A stretch of DNA of 9,488 nucleotides from Desulfovibrio sp. Lineage in GTDB: Bacteria; Desulfobacterota; Desulfovibrionia; Desulfovibrionales; Desulfovibrionaceae. The notes under the pieces were generated by a model. It was not told where the DNA came from. It did no database searches and saw only the letters and a program-made list of their open reading frames with translations. Location of the stretch: positions 1-9,488 of the forward strand of contig JAIWOE010000146.1 of assembly GCA_020217165.1 (NCBI GenBank), given 5' to 3'. Both the position numbers and the translations under genes were made by a program. Below, piece by piece: positions 1 to 6,675 of this stretch. How positions within the stretch are numbered: position 1 is the stretch's first letter; every line of letters starts with the position of its first letter.

Positions 1-90
1 CACCTGACCCTCCAGAATCACGATTTTTCTCCCCAAGGCTACGCCCTGGCCCTGGCCCTGGTGGAACGCGCCCACGCCCTGACCGGCTGA
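1..90 (+). CDS. C-terminal end of an unrecognised protein (partial)
   Basis: Reading from base 1 in frame 1 gives 29 codons ending in TGA, with the C-terminus ...LVERAHALTG. The codons favour G or C in third position, as the flagellar genes do, which supports a real coding end. The visible part is an Ala/Leu-rich, probably helical tail with no motif, so I cannot name the family. The fliK ATG follows 67 nt after the stop. A sigma-54-like element lies in that gap, so this gene may belong to a different transcription unit from fliK. Confidence 0.6.
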   Translation, partial: HLTLQNHDFSPQGYALALALVERAHALTG

Positions 91-117
91 CGCCCCGCCG
101 GCCACGGCGACGTCTCC

Positions 118-133
118 TGGCACGGGTCTTGAT
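118..133 (+). promoter_or_regulatory. candidate sigma-54 (-24/-12) promoter for fliK-flgD-flgE
   Basis: The sequence TGGCACGGGTCTTGAT matches the RpoN consensus TGGCACG-N4-TTGCW exactly in the -24 block and in spacing. The usually invariant C of the -12 GC is A here. Transcription would start near 144, leaving a leader of only about 14 nt, with the ribosome site (146-151) right at its start. The flagellin promoter in this window has a similarly short leader. The defect at -12 keeps confidence moderate. Confidence 0.45.
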
Positions 134-157
134 TTATGGCAGGGCAAGGAGCCCGCC

Positions 158-2065
158 ATGCAGATTATTCCCCTGAGCCAACAGTTGCAGCAGCAGTCCG
201 AGCTGCTCTCCAGGCATCTGGCATCCGGCGCCAGCGCCGGACAGGACTTCTCCAGTGTTCTTGGCCGATTGGAAGAGTCTTCCACCACGGTCTCCAGCGC
301 CGCCTCCCCGGCGGCCCCGGCCATTGCACCCCAGGTGCAGTCCCAATCCGTGCATGATGCCGACCGCGCCAACGCCTCCACCCTGAAGGTGACCGCGGAA
401 GATTTTGCCGCGCTGGAGCAGGATCTGTACAGCGCCGGCCTCTCCAAGGCGGACATCAAGGACCTCCGGGAGCAGGTGGGCAGCAAAAGCGGCCTGACCT
501 GGCAGGACCTCATGCAGCAGGTGAACCAGAAGCTGGACGAGAAGAACACCGAGGGCGCCAACCGCAGGTCCCTGACCGATGAGGAACTGCGCTCCCTGCA
601 CGGCTTCTTTCAGAAGCTCGGCTTCACCCCCACGGAAGCCAAGGATCTCCTGAGCCAGTTTGCCAACGGACAGGGCGAATCCGCCTGGTTGCAGATCCAG
701 GCCAAAATTGCCGGCATGAGCGACACCAAGACCGTCTCCATGCGTGCCGGCGAACTTGCCGCCCTGGCCAAGCTCACGGGCCTGGAGCCGTCCGTCGCCC
801 AGCAATACGCCGGCCTCTTCAACGCCAACGGCGAAGCCGTGCTGGGCCGCAGCGGCCTGCTGGCCATCACCATGAACCTGCGCCAGGCCGCCGCCGCCAC
901 CCACGGCCAGCTGGCCAAGGACCTGCGCGACCCGGCCCGCCAGATTCTCAACGACAAGCTCAAGGCCGCCCTCAACCAGGCCCTGGACGAGGCCCAGCGC
1001 GACAAGCTCTCCAGCAACAAGGAAAGCCGCGACGTTCAATCCCAGCGGTTCAACATCAAGGAAGCCGCGGCCCGGAACCATCGCCAGAGCGGCGAAGCCG
1101 TGGCCGAACGCTCCGACGGCCAGACCCCGGACCCCCACGCCCTCAGGGCCTCCATTGCCCAGGCGTCCAGGAAGTCCGGTGAAGATGCCGCGCAGGATCC
1201 CGCAGCCCAGGCCCTCAAAAAGGGCGGTCAGGACAAGGACGGACTGGCCAAGGACGGTCAGGCCGAGGACGCCACGCAGACCAAGGGCAAGTCCGTAGAC
1301 GCCCTGGCCGGCGCCCTGGGCAAGAAGGACGGCGCCAAGGACAGCGCCAAGGACGGCGCCAAGGATGCGTTGGGCAAGGATTCCTCCAAGAAGGACCAGC
1401 CCTGGCGGGAACTGTGGAGCAAGGTGGAAGCAGACACGTCCAGCCGCCCCAGCACCATCCGCATCGACCCCCTGCTGGCCGCCGCCAAGGCCCAGGAAGC
1501 CCTGGCCGCCACCCAGCAGCAGCTCAAGGCGTCCAGGGGCGACGCCGTGTTCCAGCGGGCCGGCCTGCACGCGGAAAAGGTGCTCCAGACCGTGGAGCAA
1601 GGCATGCTCCGCTCCCTCACCGAGGGCGCCAAGCAGCTCACCTTGCGGCTGGATCCGCCGGACCTGGGCAAGGTCACCGTCATCCTGCAGGTTTCTTCCA
1701 ACAAGGAAGTCACCGCCACCCTGCGTCCGGAAACCAGGGAGGCCGCGGCGGCCCTGTCCCAGCAGCTGACCCAGCTCAGGCAGAGCCTGGAACAGCAGGG
1801 ACTGAAGGTGGAAAAGCTGGACGTGCAAACAAGCCTGACCCAGGACCAGCAGTCCCACTGGCAAGGCGCCGGCCAGCACAATTTTGCCCAGGAACAGGGC
1901 GCGCGCCTGGCGGAACAGCGGGCCTGGGGCTTCCTGCGCCGCGCTGCCGCCCAGGATGCCGCGTTGGCCCAGGAGATGCAATCTGACACCGCAGGGGAAG
2001 ATTCTTCCCGCATGGCCCTCCTGGACAACTCCGGGACGGCCGCCGGTATCAACATCATCGCCTAG
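158..2065 (+). CDS. fliK: flagellar hook-length control protein FliK
   Basis: FliK is exported by the flagellar type III apparatus. It measures the hook and then, through its C-terminal domain acting on FlhB, switches export from hook to filament substrates. The C-terminal FliK domain lies at about residues 480-565 and includes LDPPDLG (497-503), followed by a beta segment and a Gln/Leu-rich helix. The N-terminal part is Gln-, Ala- and Ser-rich and probably extended. A Lys/Asp/Ala/Gly linker at about 345-420 contains three GAKD/SAKD units (392-403). At 635 aa it is much longer than enterobacterial FliK (about 400 aa). The ATG at 158 has AAGGAG (146-151) 6 nt upstream. FlgD follows after 14 nt, indicating one operon. 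Only the C-terminal domain is diagnostic, as the rest of FliK is poorly conserved in the family. Confidence 0.9.
   Translation: MQIIPLSQQLQQQSELLSRHLASGASAGQDFSSVLGRLEESSTTVSSAASPAAPAIAPQVQSQSVHDADRANASTLKVTAEDFAALEQDLYSAGLSKADIKDLREQVGSKSGLTWQDLMQQVNQKLDEKNTEGANRRSLTDEELRSLHGFFQKLGFTPTEAKDLLSQFANGQGESAWLQIQAKIAGMSDTKTVSMRAGELAALAKLTGLEPSVAQQYAGLFNANGEAVLGRSGLLAITMNLRQAAAATHGQLAKDLRDPARQILNDKLKAALNQALDEAQRDKLSSNKESRDVQSQRFNIKEAAARNHRQSGEAVAERSDGQTPDPHALRASIAQASRKSGEDAAQDPAAQALKKGGQDKDGLAKDGQAEDATQTKGKSVDALAGALGKKDGAKDSAKDGAKDALGKDSSKKDQPWRELWSKVEADTSSRPSTIRIDPLLAAAKAQEALAATQQQLKASRGDAVFQRAGLHAEKVLQTVEQGMLRSLTEGAKQLTLRLDPPDLGKVTVILQVSSNKEVTATLRPETREAAAALSQQLTQLRQSLEQQGLKVEKLDVQTSLTQDQQSHWQGAGQHNFAQEQGARLAEQRAWGFLRRAAAQDAALAQEMQSDTAGEDSSRMALLDNSGTAAGINIIA
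1331..1366 (+). repeat. three tandem 12-bp units inside fliK
   Basis: The units GGCGCCAAGGAC, AGCGCCAAGGAC and GGCGCCAAGGAT lie end to end and in frame, encoding G/S-A-K-D three times. More degenerate Lys/Asp-Gly units precede them between about 1223 and 1270. The 12-bp period keeps the reading frame, so gain or loss of units would change FliK length by four residues each. Confidence 0.75.
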
Positions 2066-2079
2066 CTCAGGAGCCGCCC

Positions 2080-2805
2080 ATGATCGTCGATGTGAACAGC
2101 AGCCTTGGCCTCACCAGCACCGGCTACAACACCACCAAGAACAGCTCCACCGGCTCTGATGAACTGGGCAAAGATACGTTTCTCACCCTGCTCATCACCC
2201 AGCTGGGCAACCAGGATCCATTGAACCCCATGGCCGACACGGAATTTACGTCCCAGTTGGCCCAATTCTCCAGCCTGGAACAGCTGACCAAAATTGCCGA
2301 TGGCGTGGACAAGCTCAACGACGGCACCGAGCGGCAAGACATGCTCACCGCCGTCAGCTTCATCGGCAAGGAAGTGGTGGCCACGGGGAACACCTTCTCC
2401 AAGACGGAAGACGGCGTCACCACCCTGTGGTTCGAAATTCAGGAACCCATGTCCAGCGGCTTCCTCAACATCTACGATCAGTCCGGCGGTCTGGTGCAGA
2501 CCATCGAACTGGGCGCCTACCAGGCCGGACGCCACGAAGTCGCCTGGGACGGCAAGGATTACAAAGGCAAGGAACAGCCGAACGGCATTTACGGGGTGGG
2601 CATGTCCTGCCAGGGACCGAATGGCGAACTGGTGCTCGTCAACATGGATGTGGCGGGCGTGGTCTCCGGGGTCAAGGCGGCAAGCGGCACGTTCTACTTG
2701 CAGCTCAAGGATGGCCGCACCGTGGACTTCGCCTCCATCAAGGAAGTGGTCAACGGTACCAGTGGCTCCAATGATGGCGAAGGCGCCGGCGGTTCGGCCA
2801 GCTAA
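2080..2805 (+). CDS. flgD: flagellar hook assembly (cap) protein FlgD
   Basis: FlgD forms the scaffold cap at the tip of the growing hook, where exported FlgE subunits fold and insert, and is later replaced by HAP1/FlgK. The N-terminal FlgD region is very clear, with FLTLLITQLGNQDPLNP (34-50) and TEFTSQLAQFSSLEQL (54-69). A Tudor/Ig-like half follows at about 90-215, with the FlgD Ig-like signature around 127-175 (GFLNIYD, WDGKDYKG, NGIYGV). The length of 241 aa is typical of the family. CAGGAG (2068-2073) lies 6 nt before the ATG, and only 14 nt separate the gene from fliK. The C-terminus is Gly/Ser-rich and probably disordered. The flgE start follows 41 nt after the stop. Confidence 0.95.
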   Translation: MIVDVNSSLGLTSTGYNTTKNSSTGSDELGKDTFLTLLITQLGNQDPLNPMADTEFTSQLAQFSSLEQLTKIADGVDKLNDGTERQDMLTAVSFIGKEVVATGNTFSKTEDGVTTLWFEIQEPMSSGFLNIYDQSGGLVQTIELGAYQAGRHEVAWDGKDYKGKEQPNGIYGVGMSCQGPNGELVLVNMDVAGVVSGVKAASGTFYLQLKDGRTVDFASIKEVVNGTSGSNDGEGAGGSAS

Positions 2806-2846
2806 CGTTTCACGATGCTTCGAGCAAGTATTCAAGGAGGAAGGCA

Positions 2847-4556
2847 ATGAGCCTGACATCTTCCATGTGGACCGGCGTCTCCGGCATGCTCGCCCACGGG
2901 GACCGCATGTCCGTGGTGGGCAACAACATCTCCAACGTCAACACCGTGGGCTTCAAGGCGTCCCACATGCACTTTGCGGATTTTGTCAGCCAGGACTATC
3001 CCACCTCGGGCAACAATTTCTCGCAGGTGGGGCGCGGGGTCAAGGTGTCGGCCATTTATGGTGACTACAGCCAAGGTTCCTTTGAGACCACCAACGAATC
3101 CACGGACCTGGCCATCTCCGGCAACGGCTTCTTCGGCGTCTCCCCCCTGGGCTCGGACCAGCGCTACTATACTCGGGCTGGCAACTTCCGGTTCGACAAG
3201 AACGGCTACCTCAAGGATCCCAACGGCTACGTGCTGCAAGGCTGGGCCCTGGCCAGTTCCGCAGTGCAGCCGGTGGATACCTTTACGCGATCCTCAAGTT
3301 CGGAAAACGTGGCCCAGTTGAATCGCGTGGGGTCCATCACCAACATCAAGCTGGAAGCCGGCGGCGTGGCCAGCCCCCAGCACACCAATAGCGTGACCCT
3401 GATCACGCAGCTGGACCAGGAAGCCGGGGACAACACCAGCGACCCCGACGATCCCTTCTTCGCCCTGCTCAAGGCCTGGGACGGCACCCAGGAAGAACCC
3501 CTGGGCTCCCTGCAGTACGCCTACCAGACCACCATCAAGGTGTATGACGAAGCTGGCACCCCGCACACTCTCACGGTGTACTACGACCAGGTATCCAACT
3601 CCGACGGTCGCAACACCTGGGAGTACATCGTCACCATGGACCCCAAGGAAGACAAGCGGTTCTTCGGGGCCACGCCCACCGCGGACAACACCATTGCCGG
3701 CACCTCCGCGGCGGGATTGCTCATGGCCGGCACTCTGATTTTCAACTCCGCCGGACAGATTGAAAGCTTGTCTGCCTACACCTTGCAGGCAGACGCCAAC
3801 AACACCGCGGGCTTCAAGGATCTGGATTATTGGCGTCCCACGGGCATCTCCAACAACGGCTACCCCGTGTTCGCCGCCAACTTCACCGGGCAGTCCAATG
3901 CCAGCTGGGTGGTCAACGCCGACGGCACGCCCACCTCACCCGCCCTGTCCAACGCCGCGGGCAAGCTCATCGAGCTGGACTTCGGCCTGCGGGCCGGCAA
4001 GAACCCCACCTGGGTGGACCCCCTGGCCGCCCCTGGCACCTCATCCCGCGCCTCTGACATCGGAGACATCAACATCAACGGCAACACCCTGGACGACCTG
4101 CCCGGCTTTGGCAAGGACGCCAAGCGCAAGGCATCCGCCACCACCAGCTACGCCAGTTCCTCGTCCACCTTGTATGAGTCTCAGGACGGCTACACCTTTG
4201 GCTACCTGCAAAACATCATCGTCACCAGCGATGGTGTGATCCAAGGCACCTTCTCTAACGGGGTGACCATGGAGCTGTTCCAGATTGCCCTGTTCGACTT
4301 TAACAACAAGACCGGCCTGCGTCGCGAAGGCGGGAACCTGTTCTCCGAAACACGGGACGCGCCCCTCACCAGCTCGCAGCCGGCAGGGTCCGGGGGCATG
4401 GGCACCATCGCCTCCGGGGCGCTGGAACTCTCCAACGTGGACTTGGCCAGGGAATTCGTGGACATGATCACCACCCAGCGCGGCTTCTCCGCCAATGGCA
4501 AGGTCATTACCACCACGGACTCCATGCTCGCGGAAGTCATCATGCTCAAGCGGTAA
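2847..4556 (+). CDS. flgE: flagellar hook protein FlgE
   Basis: FlgE polymerises into the hook, the flexible joint between rod and filament. The N-terminal flagellar rod/hook motif includes VVGNNISNVNTVGFKAS (residues 23-39). The D1 motif SGNGFFGVSP (about 90-100) and ...GYLKDPNGYVLQGW follow. A FlgE D2-type segment lies around 225-265 (GTPHTLTVYYD...WEYIVTM). The second D1 segment (SQDGYTFGYLQN..SDGVIQGTFSNG) starts near 444, and the C-terminal domain near 525-569 contains ELSNVDLAREFVDMITTQRGF. At 569 aa it is longer than Salmonella FlgE (about 400 aa), and the extra length lies in the middle, about 265-440, probably as surface-exposed domains. It has no cysteine. AAGGAGG (2834-2840) precedes the ATG by 6 nt. 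Confidence 0.96.
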   Translation: MSLTSSMWTGVSGMLAHGDRMSVVGNNISNVNTVGFKASHMHFADFVSQDYPTSGNNFSQVGRGVKVSAIYGDYSQGSFETTNESTDLAISGNGFFGVSPLGSDQRYYTRAGNFRFDKNGYLKDPNGYVLQGWALASSAVQPVDTFTRSSSSENVAQLNRVGSITNIKLEAGGVASPQHTNSVTLITQLDQEAGDNTSDPDDPFFALLKAWDGTQEEPLGSLQYAYQTTIKVYDEAGTPHTLTVYYDQVSNSDGRNTWEYIVTMDPKEDKRFFGATPTADNTIAGTSAAGLLMAGTLIFNSAGQIESLSAYTLQADANNTAGFKDLDYWRPTGISNNGYPVFAANFTGQSNASWVVNADGTPTSPALSNAAGKLIELDFGLRAGKNPTWVDPLAAPGTSSRASDIGDININGNTLDDLPGFGKDAKRKASATTSYASSSSTLYESQDGYTFGYLQNIIVTSDGVIQGTFSNGVTMELFQIALFDFNNKTGLRREGGNLFSETRDAPLTSSQPAGSGGMGTIASGALELSNVDLAREFVDMITTQRGFSANGKVITTTDSMLAEVIMLKR

Positions 4557-4584
4557 GGCCACCGCCGCACCACACACCAGTACG

Positions 4585-4628
4585 CGCATGCCGCCGCAGC
4601 CTTCGGGCGCGGCGGCATGCGGCATTTT
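4585..4628 (+). terminator. intrinsic terminator of the fliK-flgD-flgE operon
   Basis: A perfect 13-bp stem CGCATGCCGCCGC (4585-4597) pairs with 4609-4621. After one bulged A, a further 3 bp (GCC/GGC) are capped by a TTCG tetraloop. The right arm is followed by GCA and TTTT (4625-4628). It begins 29 nt after the flgE stop. The T tract is short and lies only on the + strand, so it should stop flgE transcription better than transcription arriving from flaG on the other strand. Confidence 0.8.
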
Positions 4629-4661
4629 GGGGTCAGGGAGGCTCAGGGAAGACCCGGGAGC

Positions 4662-5021
4662 TCAGAGGGCCCGGTCCAGCAAGGGGCCGGCATGCTGGGC
4701 TCCGAATTCCCGGATGCGCCGGGCCAGCTCCAGCACCTCGTCTTCCGGAATCTTGCGCACCACCTTGCCGCTTTGGGCATCCAGCACGGCCACCTGCAGG
4801 CGGCCGGAGTCTTCGTGAACGGTAATCTCCAGGGAGAGCCCCTGCCAGGCCGTGTGGATGCGTGCCTGTTCCAGGGCCTCCACCGTCTGCTGTGGCGTGA
4901 AGGGCTCGGCAGTGGCGCCCTGGGCCTGAGCTGCCTGCTGGGCATGAGGCTTAAGGCCCTGGCCAGACGAGTGGGGGTGGCGCTCCCGAGTCATGGTCAT
5001 GGAGATGTCGTCAATGTGCAT
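4662..5021 (-). CDS. flaG: FlaG family protein
   Basis: This 119-aa protein has a FlaG-family domain at about residues 45-105, with LSLEITVHEDSGRLQVAVLD (62-81), SGKVVRKIPEDEVLEL (84-99) and a closing helix. FlaG proteins are small cytoplasmic flagellar factors. In Pseudomonas, Campylobacter and others they influence filament length and often sit next to flagellin genes, as here. The first 40 residues are His/Gln/Ala-rich and probably disordered. I chose the ATG at 5021 because AAGGCGG lies 6 nt upstream. A GTG eight codons earlier would contain that ribosome site within the coding part and has none of its own. The gene is convergent to flgE and divergent from the flagellin, with a sigma-28-like promoter about 100 nt upstream. 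Confidence 0.85.
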   Translation of the reverse strand: MHIDDISMTMTRERHPHSSGQGLKPHAQQAAQAQGATAEPFTPQQTVEALEQARIHTAWQGLSLEITVHEDSGRLQVAVLDAQSGKVVRKIPEDEVLELARRIREFGAQHAGPLLDRAL

Positions 5022-5027
5022 GGCGCA

Positions 5028-5034
5028 CCGCCTT
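5028..5034 (-). promoter_or_regulatory. ribosome binding site deciding the flaG start
   Basis: AAGGCGG on the - strand lies 6 nt before the ATG at 5021. It supports the 119-aa product over the 127-aa alternative that starts at a GTG (5045). Confidence 0.65.
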
Positions 5035-5120
5035 GGCTGTTCCACAACAATTCCGTGAAAAACGTGCAGCCGCCGGTGCCTGATCCGGGTCGGGCCGGCA
5101 GTGGGAACAATGCTCCTAGT

Positions 5121-5148
5121 TTATCGGCCAGCTGCCTCCGAGACTTGA
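5121..5148 (-). promoter_or_regulatory. candidate sigma-28 (FliA) promoter for flaG
   Basis: On the - strand, TCAAGTCT (5148-5141) is followed after 12 nt by GCCGATAA (5128-5121). The -10 box is an exact match to the FliA consensus and the -35 box matches TAAAGTTT at six of eight positions. The spacer is one nt longer than the E. coli optimum but within the range reported for sigma-28/sigma-D promoters. Transcription would start near 5113, giving flaG a leader of about 90 nt. This suits a late flagellar gene. Confidence 0.6.
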
Positions 5149-5154
5149 GGGGGA

Positions 5155-5173
5155 ATGGCGGAATTTTCCGCAT
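5155..5173. promoter_or_regulatory. palindrome in the flaG-flagellin intergenic region
   Basis: ATGGCGGAATTTTCCGCAT has 6-bp arms GCGGAA/TTCCGC around TT, extended by AT on both sides with one unpaired G. It lies just upstream of the flaG -35 box. It is also about 150 bp upstream of the expected flagellin start, a distance usual for activator sites of sigma-54 promoters. Protein binding is inferred only. Confidence 0.35.
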
Positions 5174-5260
5174 GGGGGGCAGGGGCGGCGCTCCAGGCCC
5201 TCCAGCGGCGCGCAGGCATGGGAAAAAATTGACGCTCAGGGAGTCGCCACGGTGCAGTGC

Positions 5261-5295
5261 TATTTTAATAATGCAAAATCATTAATAAAAGTATT
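5261..5295. other. AT-rich patch upstream of the flagellin promoter
   Basis: Only 4 of 35 bases are G or C, in a neighbourhood above 60% GC. It lies directly before the -24 box and after the palindrome, where sigma-54 promoters often have a bend or IHF site. I found no good IHF consensus in it. The rest of the 328-nt gap (5022-5349), apart from the promoters and palindrome, shows no gene or RNA that I recognise. Confidence 0.5.
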
Positions 5296-5297
5296 GG

Positions 5298-5313
5298 TGG
5301 CATCATGCTTGCT
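5298..5313 (+). promoter_or_regulatory. sigma-54 (-24/-12) promoter of the flagellin gene
   Basis: TGGCATCATGCTTGCT matches the RpoN consensus TGGCAY-R-N4-TTGCW at every conserved position except the R, with exact GG to GC spacing. Transcription should start near 5324, giving a 26-nt leader with GGAGG at 5337-5341. Control by RpoN with an NtrC-type flagellar activator is known for flagellin genes in several bacteria. No activator gene is in this window. Confidence 0.8.
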
Positions 5314-5336
5314 TAGTCCCATGCAAGCATCAACAC

Positions 5337-5341
5337 GGAGG
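5337..5341 (+). promoter_or_regulatory. ribosome binding site deciding the flagellin start
   Basis: GGAGG lies 8 nt before the ATG at 5350 but only 2 nt before an in-frame ATG at 5344. The later ATG gives the standard flagellin start MSLVINHN, while the earlier one would add Met-His. Confidence 0.8.
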
Positions 5342-5349
5342 TTATGCAT

Positions 5350-6264
5350 ATGTCCCTGGTTATCAATCACAACCTCATGGCCATGAACGCCGCCCGGAAC
5401 CTGGGTGAGAGCTATGGACGGCTCTCCGTCTCCACGCGGCGCTTGTCTTCGGGCCTGAGGGTGGGCACTGCGGCGGACGACGCCGCCGGCCTGGCCATCC
5501 GCGAACTCATGCGCGCGGACATCGCCACCATGAAGCAAGGCATGCGCAACGCCAACGACGCCATCTCCCTCATCCAGACGGCGGACGGGGCCTTGCAGGT
5601 CATCGACGAAAAGCTCATTCGCCTCAAGGAGCTTGCGGAACAGGCGGCCACGGGCACCTACACCTCGGATCAGCGCGTGCTCATCGACTCCGAGTTCCAG
5701 GCCATGATGTCGGAAATCACCCGTATTGCCAATGCCACAGACTTTAACGGGGTTAAGCTGCTGGACGGCACCCTTTCCGCCGACCCTTCCCGGGGTCCCC
5801 TGTCCGCGTCCCACGACGGCAGCGGCGCGTTGTCCACGGGCCCGTTGAAAATCCACTTTGGCACAGGCAACGATTCCGCCGAAGACTATTACTTCATCAA
5901 CATCGGCAGCGCCACGGCCTCCTCTCTGGGCTTCTGGGACCCCAACACCGGCGCCAACTTCCGCATCAACACCCAGAGCCTGGCCCAGCACATGTTGACC
6001 ATCATCAACACGGCCATCATTTCCAAGGATACCATCCGCGGCCAGCTGGGCGCCCTGCAGAACCGCCTGCAGAACACCATCACCAACCTTTCCATCCAGG
6101 CGGAAAACCTGCAGGCTGCGGAATCCCGCATCTCCGACGTGGACGTGGCCACAGAAATGACGGAATTCGTCCGCAACCAGATTCTCACCCAGGGCGCGGT
6201 GGCCATGCTGGCCCAGGCCAACAGCCTGCCGCGGCTGGCCATGCAGCTCATCGGCGGCGGCTAG
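5350..6264 (+). CDS. flagellin
   Basis: This is the filament subunit, exported unfolded through the flagellar export channel. The N-terminal D0/D1 domain (1-140) has MSLVINHN, RLSSGLRVGTAADDAAGLAI (31-50) and ANATDFNGVKLLDG (127-140). The variable centre (about 141-200) is short. The C-terminal D1/D0 part (about 205-304) has ESRISDVDVATEMTEFVRNQ (258-277), then ILTQGAVAMLAQANSLP (278-294), and ends LIGGG. At 304 aa it is a compact flagellin without large surface domains, and it lacks cysteine. The Arg-x-x-Glu-Leu region (RLKELAEQ, 91-98) aligns with the conserved segment known from Salmonella FliC as the TLR5 contact. The gene is monocistronic, with a sigma-54 promoter before it and inverted repeats after it. 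Confidence 0.97.
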   Translation: MSLVINHNLMAMNAARNLGESYGRLSVSTRRLSSGLRVGTAADDAAGLAIRELMRADIATMKQGMRNANDAISLIQTADGALQVIDEKLIRLKELAEQAATGTYTSDQRVLIDSEFQAMMSEITRIANATDFNGVKLLDGTLSADPSRGPLSASHDGSGALSTGPLKIHFGTGNDSAEDYYFINIGSATASSLGFWDPNTGANFRINTQSLAQHMLTIINTAIISKDTIRGQLGALQNRLQNTITNLSIQAENLQAAESRISDVDVATEMTEFVRNQILTQGAVAMLAQANSLPRLAMQLIGGG

Positions 6265-6310
6265 GCCGACGGCTGAGCCGTACGAAACTGCTCCAGGATG
6301 ACCGGGACGT

Positions 6311-6346
6311 CCTCCCCGGCCGGCGCCACTAGTCCGGCCGGGGAGG
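6311..6346. terminator. GC-rich hairpin between convergent flagellin and 77-aa gene
   Basis: CCTCCCCGGCCGG (6311-6323) and its exact reverse complement (6334-6346) surround a 10-nt loop. A smaller hairpin ACGGC-TGA-GCCGT (6269-6281) lies just after the flagellin stop, and another CCCC-TGC-GGGG at 6355-6365. There is no T tract on either strand. The large stem could act as a two-way transcription stop or protect the flagellin mRNA 3' end. As a classic terminator it is incomplete. Confidence 0.5.
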
Positions 6347-6372
6347 GAGCTCGACCCCTGCGGGGGCTGGCT

Positions 6373-6606
6373 CTACCCGAAGATGTTCTTCAAGTCTTCC
6401 TGCACCTTGGGAATATGCAGGTTGGAGGCGTACAACTGGTGCAGCTGCGTGATGCAGTCAGCGATGTTTTCCGGCGAGGGGTCTTCCTCCACGGCATGCA
6501 CCAGCCTCCCCAGCAGCACCTTGGCGGCCAGGAACCGAAGCGGATGAGACCGTTTGCCCGTGACGATTTCCAGCCACGCGTGGTGAGTTGTGCTCGGAAT
6601 TGCCAT
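6373..6606 (-). CDS. 77-aa His-containing helical protein, copy A
   Basis: I do not recognise the family. The protein is 48 of 77 residues (62%) identical to the gene at 7757-7990 with no gaps. Both begin MAIPS and end VQED-x-K-x-IFG. Shared blocks are W11, TGK (16-18), FLAAKV (25-30), LGRLVHAV (32-39), P-x-P (43-45), QLH (54-56) and four invariant His (21, 37, 56, 64). No signal peptide or membrane segment is visible, so it is probably a small soluble, mostly helical protein. GGGGAG (6613-6618) lies 6 nt before the ATG. It sits 133 nt downstream of the FIST-like gene on the same strand and may have its own promoter in that gap. The close paralogy and neighbouring position support it being a real gene. 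Confidence 0.85.
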   Translation of the reverse strand: MAIPSTTHHAWLEIVTGKRSHPLRFLAAKVLLGRLVHAVEEDPSPENIADCITQLHQLYASNLHIPKVQEDLKNIFG

Positions 6607-6675
6607 GCCGCACTCCCCGTTTGTTCATGCCTGGGTCTGACGGTCATGCCGCCCCATGCATGCCCCTCCTGCTCA

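Noticed and set aside
134..1981. Open frame of 615 codons antisense to fliK
   Set aside because: It mirrors the GC-biased codons of fliK, its translation is Gly/Leu/Gln-rich low-complexity with no motif, and it has no clear ribosome site. The + strand protein has a diagnostic FliK domain.
2062..2859. Open frame of 265 codons antisense to flgD
   Set aside because: A shadow of flgD, whose + strand translation is unmistakable. The antisense product has no recognisable domain.
5064..5081. Sigma-54-like AGGCAC...TGCA on the - strand before flaG
   Set aside because: The GG to GC distance is one base too long, and this spacing is strict for sigma-54. The sigma-28-like element nearby is a better candidate.
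4617..5285. Open frame of 222 codons on the + strand across flaG and the intergenic region
   Set aside because: It overlaps the flgE terminator and the FlaG domain on the other strand, and the protein has no family features.
6649..6664. Sigma-54-like GGGCATG-CATG-GGGCG on the - strand before the 77-aa copy A
   Set aside because: Only the GG/GC pair and part of the -24 box match, and the -12 box has no TT.
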